Shown here: positions 41,569 to 50,532 of the stretch, in pieces
Numbering within the stretch: the stretch's first letter is position 1
Layout: each line of letters opens with the position of its first letter
Source: Alteromonas sp. C1M14
Lineage (GTDB): Bacteria; Pseudomonadota; Gammaproteobacteria; Enterobacterales; Alteromonadaceae
Direction: 5' to 3'
Length of the DNA stretch: 64,000 bases
Assembly (NCBI RefSeq): GCF_018860965.1
Contig: NZ_JAHKQF010000013.1
Coordinates: forward strand, 1 to 64,000
Notes under the pieces: generated by a model
What the model was told of the DNA's origin: nothing
The model's database searches: none
Seen by the model: the letters and a program-made list of their open reading frames with translations, nothing else
Made by a program: the position numbers and the translations under genes

Positions 41569-42864
41569 TCAAAAAATACTAAACAGTGCAATGGCAATAC
41601 TTAGCCCTATTAACGGAACCACGACGGTTAATGCGGCCATTGCCGGGTATGCTGCCTGATGGGTTTCTTTACAGATCGCCCGAATCGTCGTTACAACATA
41701 CCCATTGTGGGGAAGGGAATCCAGCGCACCCGATGAAATGGAGACAATACGGTGTAGTTGCTCAGGTTGCACCCCTTGATCCACATAGTGAGGACCCACT
41801 AAGGGCAACACAATGGCCTGGCCACCAGAGGCTGAGCCGGTTAAACCTGCAATCACACTCACTGCAATGGCGGCACCAATTAATTCATTACCCGGTATCT
41901 GGGTCATAATTTCAACGGTGTGTTGAAAGGCATCGGTATGTTTGGCAATTGAACCAAAGCCCACTACCGCGGCTGTATTGCCGATAGCCACCAGTGCTCC
42001 AGTGGTACCTGCATTAATAGCTGCAGATAAATTATGGAAATGCTGGAAGTTAATGATCATTAAGCTTAATACGCCCCCAGACAATGCAACAATTAGGGCC
42101 AAGTGCGCCATGCTGTCATGTAAGCAAAAAGACAAAATAAGCACAATTAACAAAGGCAATACACCAGTTATAGGATGTGGGTAATCCCGTACGGCAACTT
42201 TAGGATCTTCAGGGCGGACGTCAAATTGCTCGCCATTGGCAACGGCGCGACCAATCATGCGTTTAAGCCACCAATACCCAAATGTCGCCATAAACGCTGC
42301 CACCACTAAGCTGACTTCCCAAGCCGCAAACGGAGAGGTCCCCAAGTATTTTATGGGGATCCAGTTTTGGATTTCCGGTGAGCCAGCGGAGGTCATGGTA
42401 AAAGTCACCGAACCAAAGGCTAAGGTCGCCGGAATAAAGCGTCTTGGTAGATTCGCATCTTTAAATAAACTCAGTGCCATAGGGTAAACGGAAAACGCCA
42501 CCACAAATAAACTGACGCCGCCATAGGTGAGAATGGCGCACGCCAATACCACGGCAAGCACCGCTTGTTTAAAACCTAGCTTATCCACAATCCAGCGAGC
42601 GACAGAGTCAGCGGCACCGGTATCTTCCATGAACTTCCCGAATATTGCGCCTAGTAAAAACATAAAAAACCAGGCAGCAATAAAGCCGGAAAATCCACTC
42701 ATGTAGAGGGTGATAAAATTTTCATCACCGTGAATTAATGGAATGCCGCTGGAAACAGCGACAATGAGTGCACAAAGCGGTGCGGCGATAAACAAATTCA
42801 TACCTCGAATGGTGAGAATTATGAGTAGCGCAAGCCCGCCAGTTAGACCAAACATACTTAACAT
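41569..42864 (-). CDS. GntP-family permease, probable 3-hydroxybutyrate importer
   Basis: A 431-residue GntP/CitM-type symporter with about 12 helices. GGLALLIILTIRGMNLFIAAP, MEDTGAADSVARWIVDKLG and GLTGSASGGQAIVLPLVGP are the family blocks. GntP proteins carry gluconate and other hydroxy acids; the group linked to hydroxybutyrate dehydrogenase genes carries D-3-hydroxybutyrate, which fits this operon. It is the first gene of the four-gene operon and is divergent from the TonB-dependent receptor. Confidence 0.88.
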   Translation of the reverse strand: MLSMFGLTGGLALLIILTIRGMNLFIAAPLCALIVAVSSGIPLIHGDENFITLYMSGFSGFIAAWFFMFLLGAIFGKFMEDTGAADSVARWIVDKLGFKQAVLAVVLACAILTYGGVSLFVVAFSVYPMALSLFKDANLPRRFIPATLAFGSVTFTMTSAGSPEIQNWIPIKYLGTSPFAAWEVSLVVAAFMATFGYWWLKRMIGRAVANGEQFDVRPEDPKVAVRDYPHPITGVLPLLIVLILSFCLHDSMAHLALIVALSGGVLSLMIINFQHFHNLSAAINAGTTGALVAIGNTAAVVGFGSIAKHTDAFQHTVEIMTQIPGNELIGAAIAVSVIAGLTGSASGGQAIVLPLVGPHYVDQGVQPEQLHRIVSISSGALDSLPHNGYVVTTIRAICKETHQAAYPAMAALTVVVPLIGLSIAIALFSIF

Positions 42865-43049
42865 ATAGGATTCCTTACCGACATTCTGTGACCGCAGACG
42901 CTTCAGGAATTGAATAGATTGTGGCGGTAAATCAGGTTGTTGCCCATAGTACGATGGTACTACTTACCCACGGTCACTTTTCCCCTACAGTAAATAACGA
43001 CCGCACCTTCAGATTGAATTCGAATGTGGATAAGAATAGGGACACAATA

Positions 43050-45389
43050 ATGAAATACACGCACAAACCCGTAAGTCGCTTTACTCGTACCCTTTGCTCT
43101 ATGGCTGTTACTGCTGCCTGTTTTAGTGCGCCTGGGGTAATGGCGCAAGAGGCTGCCAACAATGAAAATCAGGCCGAAGAAGCCCGAGGAAAACTAGAAC
43201 GCATTGAGGTTACCGCCCGAAAAACTGTTGAGTCATTGCAGGAAACGCCGGTGGCGATCACCTCAATTGGTGCCACTGAGTTGTCTGAAAAAGGCATAAG
43301 CGTGCTTACCGAAGTACAACAGTTTTCTCCTAATACCACGCTGCAAACCAGTCGGGGAACCAACTCTACACTCACCGCATTTATCCGAGGCATGGGCCAG
43401 CAGGATCCACTGTGGGGATACGAGCCAGGAGTCGGGATCTACGTCGATGATGTTTATATTGCACGTCCACAAGGGGCGGTTTTAGATTTGCTTGATGTGC
43501 AAAGAATTGAAGTTTTACGGGGCCCACAAGGTACCTTGTATGGTAAGAATACCATTGGTGGTGCCGTAAAATATGTAACTAAAGAAATGACGGGTGACCC
43601 TCAACTCAACGCTGAGTTAACCTTGGGTAACTACAACCGTCGCGACGTGAAGCTAACCGGTCAATACCCCATTGTAGAAGATAAAGTCTATTTAGGTTTT
43701 GGATACGCAAACCTGAACCGAGATGGATACGGTGAATTTTTGGTTTCAGCATTAGACGGCCAAGATACCGAGAACTATAACAAAGATTTATGGGCGGCAC
43801 GGTTAACCTTAGAAGTGCACCCTACGGATGATTTCTTCCTTCGTTTTGGCTGGGATAAAACCGAAGATAAATCCAATGCCAAAGGGGGGTATCGATTGCT
43901 CTCTAGCGTATTAACTGACGCGCCCAGTCCAGACTCGGTTTACGATTCGTATACCAGCTTGCCCACCAACAATAAAGTGGAGCTAGAAGGGTACAATTGG
44001 ATGGCGCGATACAATGTTACCGAAAATTTAGAAGTAAAGTACATTGGTTCACACCGTGAAGGTTATTCACCCACGAACATCGATTTTGACAATACCCAGT
44101 TAGATATCTTCGATGTGCCAGCCATTTACGAAGATGAAAATGATACCCACGAGTTGCAACTTAATTATGCCGGCCGAGATTTTAGTGTGGTTAGTGGCTT
44201 GTATTATTATGACGGTGAGTCCTGTGGGGTATTTAATGCTGTCCTTGGGGTACTGGGTCGCACCTATGGGGCGTTGGGCATTTTCCCAGAAGATACCACC
44301 GGGTTTAGTCGCGAAACCTCCGGGTGTAACAACAGTGAAAGCTGGGCCGCGTATTCGCAACTCAATTACGATATTAACGATCAATGGTCTATTTCTTTGG
44401 GGGCCCGATTTACCGATGAAGAAAAACAAGCCACGGTAAATAACGGTACCGTACTTTATAACCTATACCCTGAATCGGGTTGGATAGACGGGTATGTTCG
44501 TCCGGATGATGTGAATATTCCCCAAGTGCTTGGCACTGACACCGACGGTGATGGCCTACTTGATGCGCCTGCCGTAGAAAGCTGGTCTCGCTTTACCCCG
44601 CGGGTTGGGGTGGAATACCAATATGACAGGAACACGATGTTTTTTGCTAGCTATGCCCAGGGCTTTAAATCTGGCACTTTCAACCCGCGAGCGGAGACTA
44701 ACGAACCCGGTGTAGCGCCAGAAGTGGTGGATTCCTTTGAAGTGGGTATGAAAAGTGATCTAACCGATCAGTTTCGGATGAACGTCACACTATTTAGCTA
44801 TGATCATAAAGATCGCCAATACATTGGTATCGAAGGAAACTCTGATGATCCTACCGCCTTACAGCAGCGCCTAAGAAACGCCGCTGAAACCGCGGCGAAG
44901 GGGGCAGAAGTGGAAATGACCTATGTGGTTAACGATGCATTGTCATTTGACTTAGCATACGGTTATATCGACTTTGAAATTAAAGAAAACAATGCCATTC
45001 CGCCGTTAATTGGGCTTGCTAGCACTCCAGAAAATACCTTGAATGTGGCGGCGAACTATTTGCTGCAAACTAATATGGGTGATTTTATCTTTAATGCAAA
45101 TTACTACTACCGTGGCGATTACTTGTTGTTTGAAACCAGTGATCTTATTGAACAAGACGCATACGGTATGGTGAATTTAAGTGTTAGTTGGGAAAGCATG
45201 GAAGGTAATTGGTATGGTGGCCTGCACGTGAAAAACCTGACCGACGAAGAATATTTGGTGGGGGGCTATGACTTTGTTACCCGTAATGATGATGGTTCAT
45301 ACGGACCGGGTCTAGGCGGAGATACCACTCTCATTGGCTATTATGGTGACCCTCGTACCGTACAACTTACGGTGGGATACCGCTTCTAA
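43050..45389 (+). CDS. TonB-dependent receptor of the hydroxybutyrate locus
   Basis: A 779-residue outer-membrane receptor. ATG 43050 (MKYTHKPVSRF) has AGGG ahead and leads into a signal peptide (to about 32, VMA-QE); the frame upstream to 42921 is not coding-like. TonB-box region RIEVTARK, plug with YVDDVYIARPQGAVLDL then RIEVLRGPQGTLYGKNTIGG, barrel ending in TVGYRF. A thrombospondin-type calcium loop (DTDGDGLLD, 44538-44564) lies in an outer loop. Its divergent position to the permease-depolymerase-dehydrogenase operon suggests uptake of hydroxybutyrate oligomers; substrate is inference. Confidence 0.85.
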   Translation: MKYTHKPVSRFTRTLCSMAVTAACFSAPGVMAQEAANNENQAEEARGKLERIEVTARKTVESLQETPVAITSIGATELSEKGISVLTEVQQFSPNTTLQTSRGTNSTLTAFIRGMGQQDPLWGYEPGVGIYVDDVYIARPQGAVLDLLDVQRIEVLRGPQGTLYGKNTIGGAVKYVTKEMTGDPQLNAELTLGNYNRRDVKLTGQYPIVEDKVYLGFGYANLNRDGYGEFLVSALDGQDTENYNKDLWAARLTLEVHPTDDFFLRFGWDKTEDKSNAKGGYRLLSSVLTDAPSPDSVYDSYTSLPTNNKVELEGYNWMARYNVTENLEVKYIGSHREGYSPTNIDFDNTQLDIFDVPAIYEDENDTHELQLNYAGRDFSVVSGLYYYDGESCGVFNAVLGVLGRTYGALGIFPEDTTGFSRETSGCNNSESWAAYSQLNYDINDQWSISLGARFTDEEKQATVNNGTVLYNLYPESGWIDGYVRPDDVNIPQVLGTDTDGDGLLDAPAVESWSRFTPRVGVEYQYDRNTMFFASYAQGFKSGTFNPRAETNEPGVAPEVVDSFEVGMKSDLTDQFRMNVTLFSYDHKDRQYIGIEGNSDDPTALQQRLRNAAETAAKGAEVEMTYVVNDALSFDLAYGYIDFEIKENNAIPPLIGLASTPENTLNVAANYLLQTNMGDFIFNANYYYRGDYLLFETSDLIEQDAYGMVNLSVSWESMEGNWYGGLHVKNLTDEEYLVGGYDFVTRNDDGSYGPGLGGDTTLIGYYGDPRTVQLTVGYRF

Positions 45390-45417
45390 TTCACCGCCCT
45401 TAACGGTGATGTAAATT

Positions 45418-45444
45418 AAACAGGCGACGTCATGTCGCCTGTTT
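45418..45444 (+). terminator. intrinsic terminator of the receptor gene
   Basis: AAACAGGCGAC (45418-45428) pairs with GTCGCCTGTTT (45434-45444) over a 5-base loop, ending in T-runs. Confidence 0.85.
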
Positions 45445-45508
45445 GCGTTTATTTACAACTTGTGTGTTAAATTGAACATATAAGTGCATTGTACTATTGG
45501 AAATAATC

Positions 45509-46150
45509 ATGCAATCGAAGGTACTCATCGCCGATGATCATCCTCTGTTTCGGGCGGCTATGCGCCAAGCGCTTGAGGAAATTGTAGGAGACAATATTGT
45601 TGAAGCGTCTACATTTGACGAGACACATTTAGCCCTACATAACGATGACAGTATCGAACTGGTGTTTCTTGATATACATATGCCGGGTAATGAAGGGCTT
45701 ACTGGCTTAAGTGCAATTAGAACATCATTTCCGGATGTTCTGGTTGTCATTGTATCGGCAGAAGATGCCCCGGTGTTAATCCGTAAGGCCATTGACTTAG
45801 GGGCCAGTGGGTTTATTCCTAAATCCACCCCACTTACCGTTATTGCGGAAGCGGTTAACGAGGTGCTTGAAGGTGAACAATGGCTTCCCGAAGGGTTAGA
45901 AGATGAGTTGAGTCACCATCAAGATAGTCATGAAGCGGCATTCGCCGAGCGACTCGCCTCATTAACGCCCCATCAATTTAAAGTGCTAAAGATGCTGTCC
46001 GATGGCTTACTCAACAAGCAAATTGCTTATGAACTGGATATTTCAGAGTCAACGGTTAAACAACATGTCTCGGCGGTATTAAAAAAACTCCAAGTGATTA
46101 ATCGCACCAAAGCTGGAGTGTTATTTAGACAACTCACGGGCTCTGATTAA
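45509..46150 (+). CDS. crbR: LuxR/NarL-type response regulator (CrbR/ErdR-like)
   Basis: A 213-residue response regulator. VLIADDHPLFR gives the acidic pocket and LVFLDIHMPG the phosphorylated aspartate; the C-terminal LTPHQFKVLKMLSDGLLNKQ, then IAYELDISESTVKQHVSAVLKKL, is a LuxR-type helix-turn-helix. The pairing with the convergent SLC5-type hybrid kinase matches CrbS/CrbR, which controls acetyl-CoA synthetase and acetate use in Vibrio and Pseudomonas. ATG 45509 has TTGGAAA ahead; a TTG at 45497 would add four residues. Confidence 0.82.
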   Translation: MQSKVLIADDHPLFRAAMRQALEEIVGDNIVEASTFDETHLALHNDDSIELVFLDIHMPGNEGLTGLSAIRTSFPDVLVVIVSAEDAPVLIRKAIDLGASGFIPKSTPLTVIAEAVNEVLEGEQWLPEGLEDELSHHQDSHEAAFAERLASLTPHQFKVLKMLSDGLLNKQIAYELDISESTVKQHVSAVLKKLQVINRTKAGVLFRQLTGSD

Positions 46151-46185
46151 CCCAATGGGTGTTGAGTAACAAAACCCTCGATTTT

Positions 46186-49100
46186 TTACTTGAGTAATTG
46201 TTTTAACAGCCGCTTAAGAGCACCTTGTTTTACGGGTTTGGGCAAGTACTTAAGGCCAGCTTCAGTGGCCTTTTCACGTATATTGTCATCGCGGTTGGCG
46301 GTATTTAAAATGCCCGGCACCGCTTTTCCCCAAATCTGTTTAAGCGCCAACGCGGTTTTTGTGCCGGTTTCACCACTGTCTAGGTGGTAATCCACCAACA
46401 TCAGATCCGGTGGTTGTGGGCAACGGGCTTGAGCCAGTGGTAATGAGGGAGCGCAGATAACCGTGGCACCCCAGTCAGTAAGCAGTTCGCTCATGGCTAA
46501 GGTAATTTGATCATCATTTTCAATGAGCAATATGGTTTTGTCTTTAAGCCAGAAAGCAGCAGGCGCACTTAACTCCACTGGCTCAACATTGCTGTTTTTG
46601 TGCAGTGCCCGCTGGGCTCTGGGCAAAGTGACAGTGAAAACCGTGCCTTTAGATTCTTCTGACACCAGCGAAACAGGGTGATGTAACAGTTGGCTGATCC
46701 GCTCTACAATGGTGAGCCCTAAGCCCAGTCCTTGATTAGCTTGACTTTCAAGCTGATGAAATTCTTTAAATATGACTTGTTGTTGATGGGCAGGGATCCC
46801 GATGCCCGTGTCACATACCCAAATCGTCGCGGTATGTGTGCCTTTACGTCGGACGCCCAACAAGATCGTGCCTTGTTGTGTATAACGAATGGCATTGGAG
46901 ATAAGATTTTGTACTATGCGGCGAAGCAGTTTTTTGTCTGAACGCACAATGAGACGGGTGGTGTGATAACGCAAAACCAGATCTTTTTGTTTTGCGATAA
47001 CAGAAAATTCGTTATACAAGGGGGTCAGCACATCATCTAATGCAAATTCTGTAAGCTGAGGCACTAGCACCCCCGATTCCAGTTTGGTCATATCCAACAA
47101 GGTAGAAAGCAATGACTCAGCGCTAGCCAGCGAGGTAACTAACCCTTGAGACAGGGTTGCTAATTCACTGCTGGCGGTTTTTTGTCGCAACATGGACGCA
47201 AATAACGTAGCGGCGTTAAACGGTTGCATTAAATCATGACCCGCCGCCGCCAAAAATTTGGTTTTACTTTCGTTTGCCAGATCGGCCTCTAACTTGGCTT
47301 GTTCGAGCTGTTTGGTACGCACGGCTACCCGGTCTTCAAGATCAGATTTGGCGGCCTCAAGCTGCTCTTGAATTTGGATATACTGGGTGATGTCGCTGTA
47401 CGTGGTAACGTAGCCGCCGTGGGGAAGCGGGCTGCCGTTTAGCTCAATAACCCGCCCGTCGGGCTGCTTGCGAATATAGGTATAGCGACTTCCATTTTTC
47501 ATATACGCAATACGTTTATCGATTTCCGTTTCCACGTCTTCTACTGGGCCAAGCAATCCTCGTTTAGCGTTATATTCCAGCAGTGATTGAATGGAAATAC
47601 CTTCGTGTAAGAAGCCGGTAGGATAGCTGAACAGTTCGAGGTAACGCTCGTTCCATGCCAATAACTTAAGTTCTTGATCTAGTACACTGATCCCTTGCTG
47701 AATGTGCTGAACCGAGGATTGCAGCACTTCATGATTGAATTGGAACGTCAAGGAGGCTTCTTCAACCCAGTCGACTAACTCTTTAAGTGAACCGGGCTTA
47801 CTTTGGGCGATGGCCGAAAGCAGTATTCGTGCGCTTGGTGTACCCACTTGAGCGGCAAGCAGTTTTTCCACCCGAGATAAAAGGCTCATACTGGCAAAGC
47901 CATCTTGGGCGGCGCCATGAGTGAGGGAAGCCACTTGTCGGCGTAATGCTTGATTGACTTCAGGCTCCAGTACACGGGCAGTAAGGGCAAATAAATCGTG
48001 AATGCGTATGGCTAAATCCGGCTGGTTGTCTTCATCGTCTTGGGCTTTACTGGTTGCCGATGCAGAACGATCCAGCAAAGAAATACACAGTAGCGTGACG
48101 CAATTTACGGCCATACAAGCAAAAAAGCTTAAGCCTAGTTCTGCTTCGGTAGGGGCAGGGTTAAAGTAGTAACTGGATAAAATAGAAGGGTACAGTAACC
48201 AGGCCGACCAGCACACAAAGCCCGTAAGTATGGCAAATTGCGTGGCGCGCTTGGTGATTTTCTGCCAATACAAACCCCACAACATGGCCGGTAACAATTG
48301 GGCGAGTAGGGCAATGGCAATAATCCCACTTTTAACTAGCGGCGCACTTTGACTCACATTGACGTGATACCAGTAAGCCACCGATAGCACCACTAACACG
48401 GTGAGACGGCGGATGGTTAATAAGGTGGTATTACGCATCGCGTGGGTAGGATTATTCTTAAGGCGGATCTTTAACCAAATAGGTGTAATCAGGTTATTGG
48501 CTATCATAATGCCTAAAGCGAGGGTTGCCACAATGATCATGCTGGTGGTGGCAGATAAGCCCCCAATCATAGCAATCAAGGACACGGTTTTGTTTTCTGC
48601 ATATAGGGGTAATGCCAGTACAAAAGCATCGGTACTGACGGTGTTGGTATCCAGCAATATATGACCGGCCAGTGCAATGGGAAGGATAAAAAGGGTCATG
48701 CCCACCAAATACAAGGGAAACAACCACCGTGCGGTACGGAGCTCGTTTTCTCCGTTACATTCAACAAAGTTCATGTGGAACTGCCGGGGCAAAACAAAAA
48801 GGGAACACACCCCCAGTAGTACGTGGCTGGCATAAACTAGCGGTGCATTTTGCGCATATAACACCTCTCTTGCCGCTGGATGTAGCGCGGCTTTAGCCAT
48901 TAAGTCGAAAGGACCATTAAATAACCCGTAGCAAACAAACAGTCCTACGGTGGTTAGTCCCACAAGTTTGATAACTGACTCTACCGCAATGGTGAGCAGT
49001 AAGCCGGGGTGTTTATCTGTTAAGTTTAAGGTTCTGGTACCAAAAAGTATGGCAAAGAGAGCCATTAACGCGGCCACATACAAGCCGACAGTGTCCGAAC

Positions 49101-49548
49101 CTTCTCCGGTTTGCGGCGATAGTAAGCGAATGCTAGCGGAAATAGCGTCTAGCTGTAACGCAATGTAGGGGATCACGCCAATAAAGCACAGTAAGGTCAC
49201 CATGGCGGCAAGCAGGTGGGAATGCTGAAATTTAAGGGCAAAAAAATCGGCGATGGAACTGACATTGTGGTGATGGCAATAGCGGGACACCCGCAGTATA
49301 ACCGGGAAAAGAAAGGCCATGGCGAGAATAATGCCAGCATAAGTGGGCACCAATGCCCAACCAAATTGAGAGGCTTGGGTAGTGGTACCGAAAAAAGCCC
49401 AGGAGGTACAGTGAATACCCAAGCCTAAGCTGTATAAAACGGGATGTTGTTGGTTATCTTTTAGTTTTTTGTCCCCCCAAAAGGCAATCACGAACAAAAA
49501 CACTAAATAAAACACCGTTATTAGACCAATGGTCCAAATGCTAAACAT
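46186..49548 (-). CDS. crbS: SLC5-fused hybrid sensor kinase (CrbS-like)
   Basis: A 1120-residue hybrid kinase. The first about 500 residues form a sodium/solute-symporter (SLC5) domain with about 13 helices; a PAS domain follows (about 610-730, with SVLDQELKLLAWNERYLELF), then a coiled coil, HisKA with the phosphorylated histidine in LAAAGHDLMQPFNA, HATPase (NLISNAIRYT, CDTGIGIPAH, GLGLGLTIVERI), and a C-terminal receiver (LMLVDYHLDSG). This order is that of CrbS, which senses acetate-linked metabolism. It converges on the response-regulator gene 35 bases away. Targets here could include prpE at 56.9 kb and the hydroxybutyrate operon (inference). Confidence 0.88.
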   Translation of the reverse strand: MFSIWTIGLITVFYLVFLFVIAFWGDKKLKDNQQHPVLYSLGLGIHCTSWAFFGTTTQASQFGWALVPTYAGIILAMAFLFPVILRVSRYCHHHNVSSIADFFALKFQHSHLLAAMVTLLCFIGVIPYIALQLDAISASIRLLSPQTGEGSDTVGLYVAALMALFAILFGTRTLNLTDKHPGLLLTIAVESVIKLVGLTTVGLFVCYGLFNGPFDLMAKAALHPAAREVLYAQNAPLVYASHVLLGVCSLFVLPRQFHMNFVECNGENELRTARWLFPLYLVGMTLFILPIALAGHILLDTNTVSTDAFVLALPLYAENKTVSLIAMIGGLSATTSMIIVATLALGIMIANNLITPIWLKIRLKNNPTHAMRNTTLLTIRRLTVLVVLSVAYWYHVNVSQSAPLVKSGIIAIALLAQLLPAMLWGLYWQKITKRATQFAILTGFVCWSAWLLYPSILSSYYFNPAPTEAELGLSFFACMAVNCVTLLCISLLDRSASATSKAQDDEDNQPDLAIRIHDLFALTARVLEPEVNQALRRQVASLTHGAAQDGFASMSLLSRVEKLLAAQVGTPSARILLSAIAQSKPGSLKELVDWVEEASLTFQFNHEVLQSSVQHIQQGISVLDQELKLLAWNERYLELFSYPTGFLHEGISIQSLLEYNAKRGLLGPVEDVETEIDKRIAYMKNGSRYTYIRKQPDGRVIELNGSPLPHGGYVTTYSDITQYIQIQEQLEAAKSDLEDRVAVRTKQLEQAKLEADLANESKTKFLAAAGHDLMQPFNAATLFASMLRQKTASSELATLSQGLVTSLASAESLLSTLLDMTKLESGVLVPQLTEFALDDVLTPLYNEFSVIAKQKDLVLRYHTTRLIVRSDKKLLRRIVQNLISNAIRYTQQGTILLGVRRKGTHTATIWVCDTGIGIPAHQQQVIFKEFHQLESQANQGLGLGLTIVERISQLLHHPVSLVSEESKGTVFTVTLPRAQRALHKNSNVEPVELSAPAAFWLKDKTILLIENDDQITLAMSELLTDWGATVICAPSLPLAQARCPQPPDLMLVDYHLDSGETGTKTALALKQIWGKAVPGILNTANRDDNIREKATEAGLKYLPKPVKQGALKRLLKQLLK

Positions 49549-49642
49549 GGATAAAAGAACATAAAATTCGTGTGTTTATGCACCTTACAACAATCAGTGG
49601 GCAAAAAATATCGCTGTTAGCCACAAAAATTTTAAGGATACC

Positions 49643-49670
49643 CTTGAAGGGGGGTTAACTAACCCCATTA
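49643..49670 (+). promoter_or_regulatory. sigma-32 heat-shock promoter of grpE
   Basis: CTTGAAG (49643-49649), 13 bases, CCCCATTA (49663-49670) fits the sigma-32 consensus CTTGAAA/CCCCATNT closely. It lies about 107 bases before the grpE start. Confidence 0.85.
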
Positions 49671-49776
49671 TTAGCTCCACTAAACGCAAAATCGCTGTCA
49701 TCAAATAAGGGATCCCCTGAAGTGATGGACAGCAATATGTAACATTTGCCCGGAAAAGCAACGTTTGGAGGAAGGC

Positions 49777-50418
49777 ATGAGCGAAGAGCGTGACGTGCAC
49801 AACGAAAAGAAGCCACAGGATGCTGACGTATCTCAGGCAGAAGACGTGACTCAAGAATTTGAGTCAGCGGACGAACAGTCCGAAAACGAAAATCAGCAAG
49901 ACGTGTCTGAAACCCAGCAAACAATATATGCGCTGGAAAATGCACTGTCAGAAGCGCAAACGCAGCTTAAAGAGCAACAGGAAGGCGTTCTGCGTGCCCG
50001 TGCCGATATGGAAAATGCCCGTCGTCGGGCTGAAGCGGAAGTAGAGAAAGCCCGTAAATTTGCGTTAGAGCGCTTTGCAGGTGAACTCTTACCGGTAATT
50101 GACAATCTTGAACGTGCCCTTTTGGCAGGTGATGGTGAAAACGATGCCGTGAAGCCCCTTCTTGAAGGTGTGGATATGACATTGAAGTCGTTCGTAAGCA
50201 CAATTGAAAAGTTTGGATTAACGCCAGTGGATCCGCAAGGGGAAACCTTTAACCCGGAACTGCATCAAGCGATGTCTATGCAAGAAAGTGCAGATCACGA
50301 ACCCAATACAGTCATGGCTGTGATGCAAAAAGGTTACCAGATTAACGGGCGCTTACTTCGTCCGGCTATGGTCATGGTGTCCCGTGCGCCCGAAAGTGGC
50401 GTAGATACGCAGGCATAA
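49777..50418 (+). CDS. grpE: GrpE nucleotide-exchange factor
   Basis: A 213-residue GrpE. After an acidic N-terminus, a long coiled coil (about 45-100, with [20 protein letters not shown]) leads to the beta domain ([22 protein letters not shown] then [21 protein letters not shown]). It releases ADP from DnaK. ATG 49777 has GGAGGAAGG directly ahead; a TTG at 49765 is unlikely. It is expressed from the sigma-32-type promoter upstream and lies 114 bases before dnaK, which has its own. Confidence 0.95.
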   Translation: MSEERDVHNEKKPQDADVSQAEDVTQEFESADEQSENENQQDVSETQQTIYALENALSEAQTQLKEQQEGVLRARADMENARRRAEAEVEKARKFALERFAGELLPVIDNLERALLAGDGENDAVKPLLEGVDMTLKSFVSTIEKFGLTPVDPQGETFNPELHQAMSMQESADHEPNTVMAVMQKGYQINGRLLRPAMVMVSRAPESGVDTQA

Positions 50419-50463
50419 CTTAGGCGAAAGCCCTTATAGCCGACAGATTTTTTTCTGACGACT

Positions 50464-50492
50464 CTTGAAAAAGTGGAAAAATAACCCCACTA
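50464..50492 (+). promoter_or_regulatory. sigma-32 heat-shock promoter of dnaK
   Basis: CTTGAAA (50464-50470), 14 bases, CCCCACTA (50485-50492), in the grpE-dnaK gap 40 bases before the dnaK start. Good fit to the heat-shock consensus. Confidence 0.8.
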
Positions 50493-50532
50493 AAATTGCA
50501 GAAATTAAAGATTCTTATTTTGGAGACACAAA

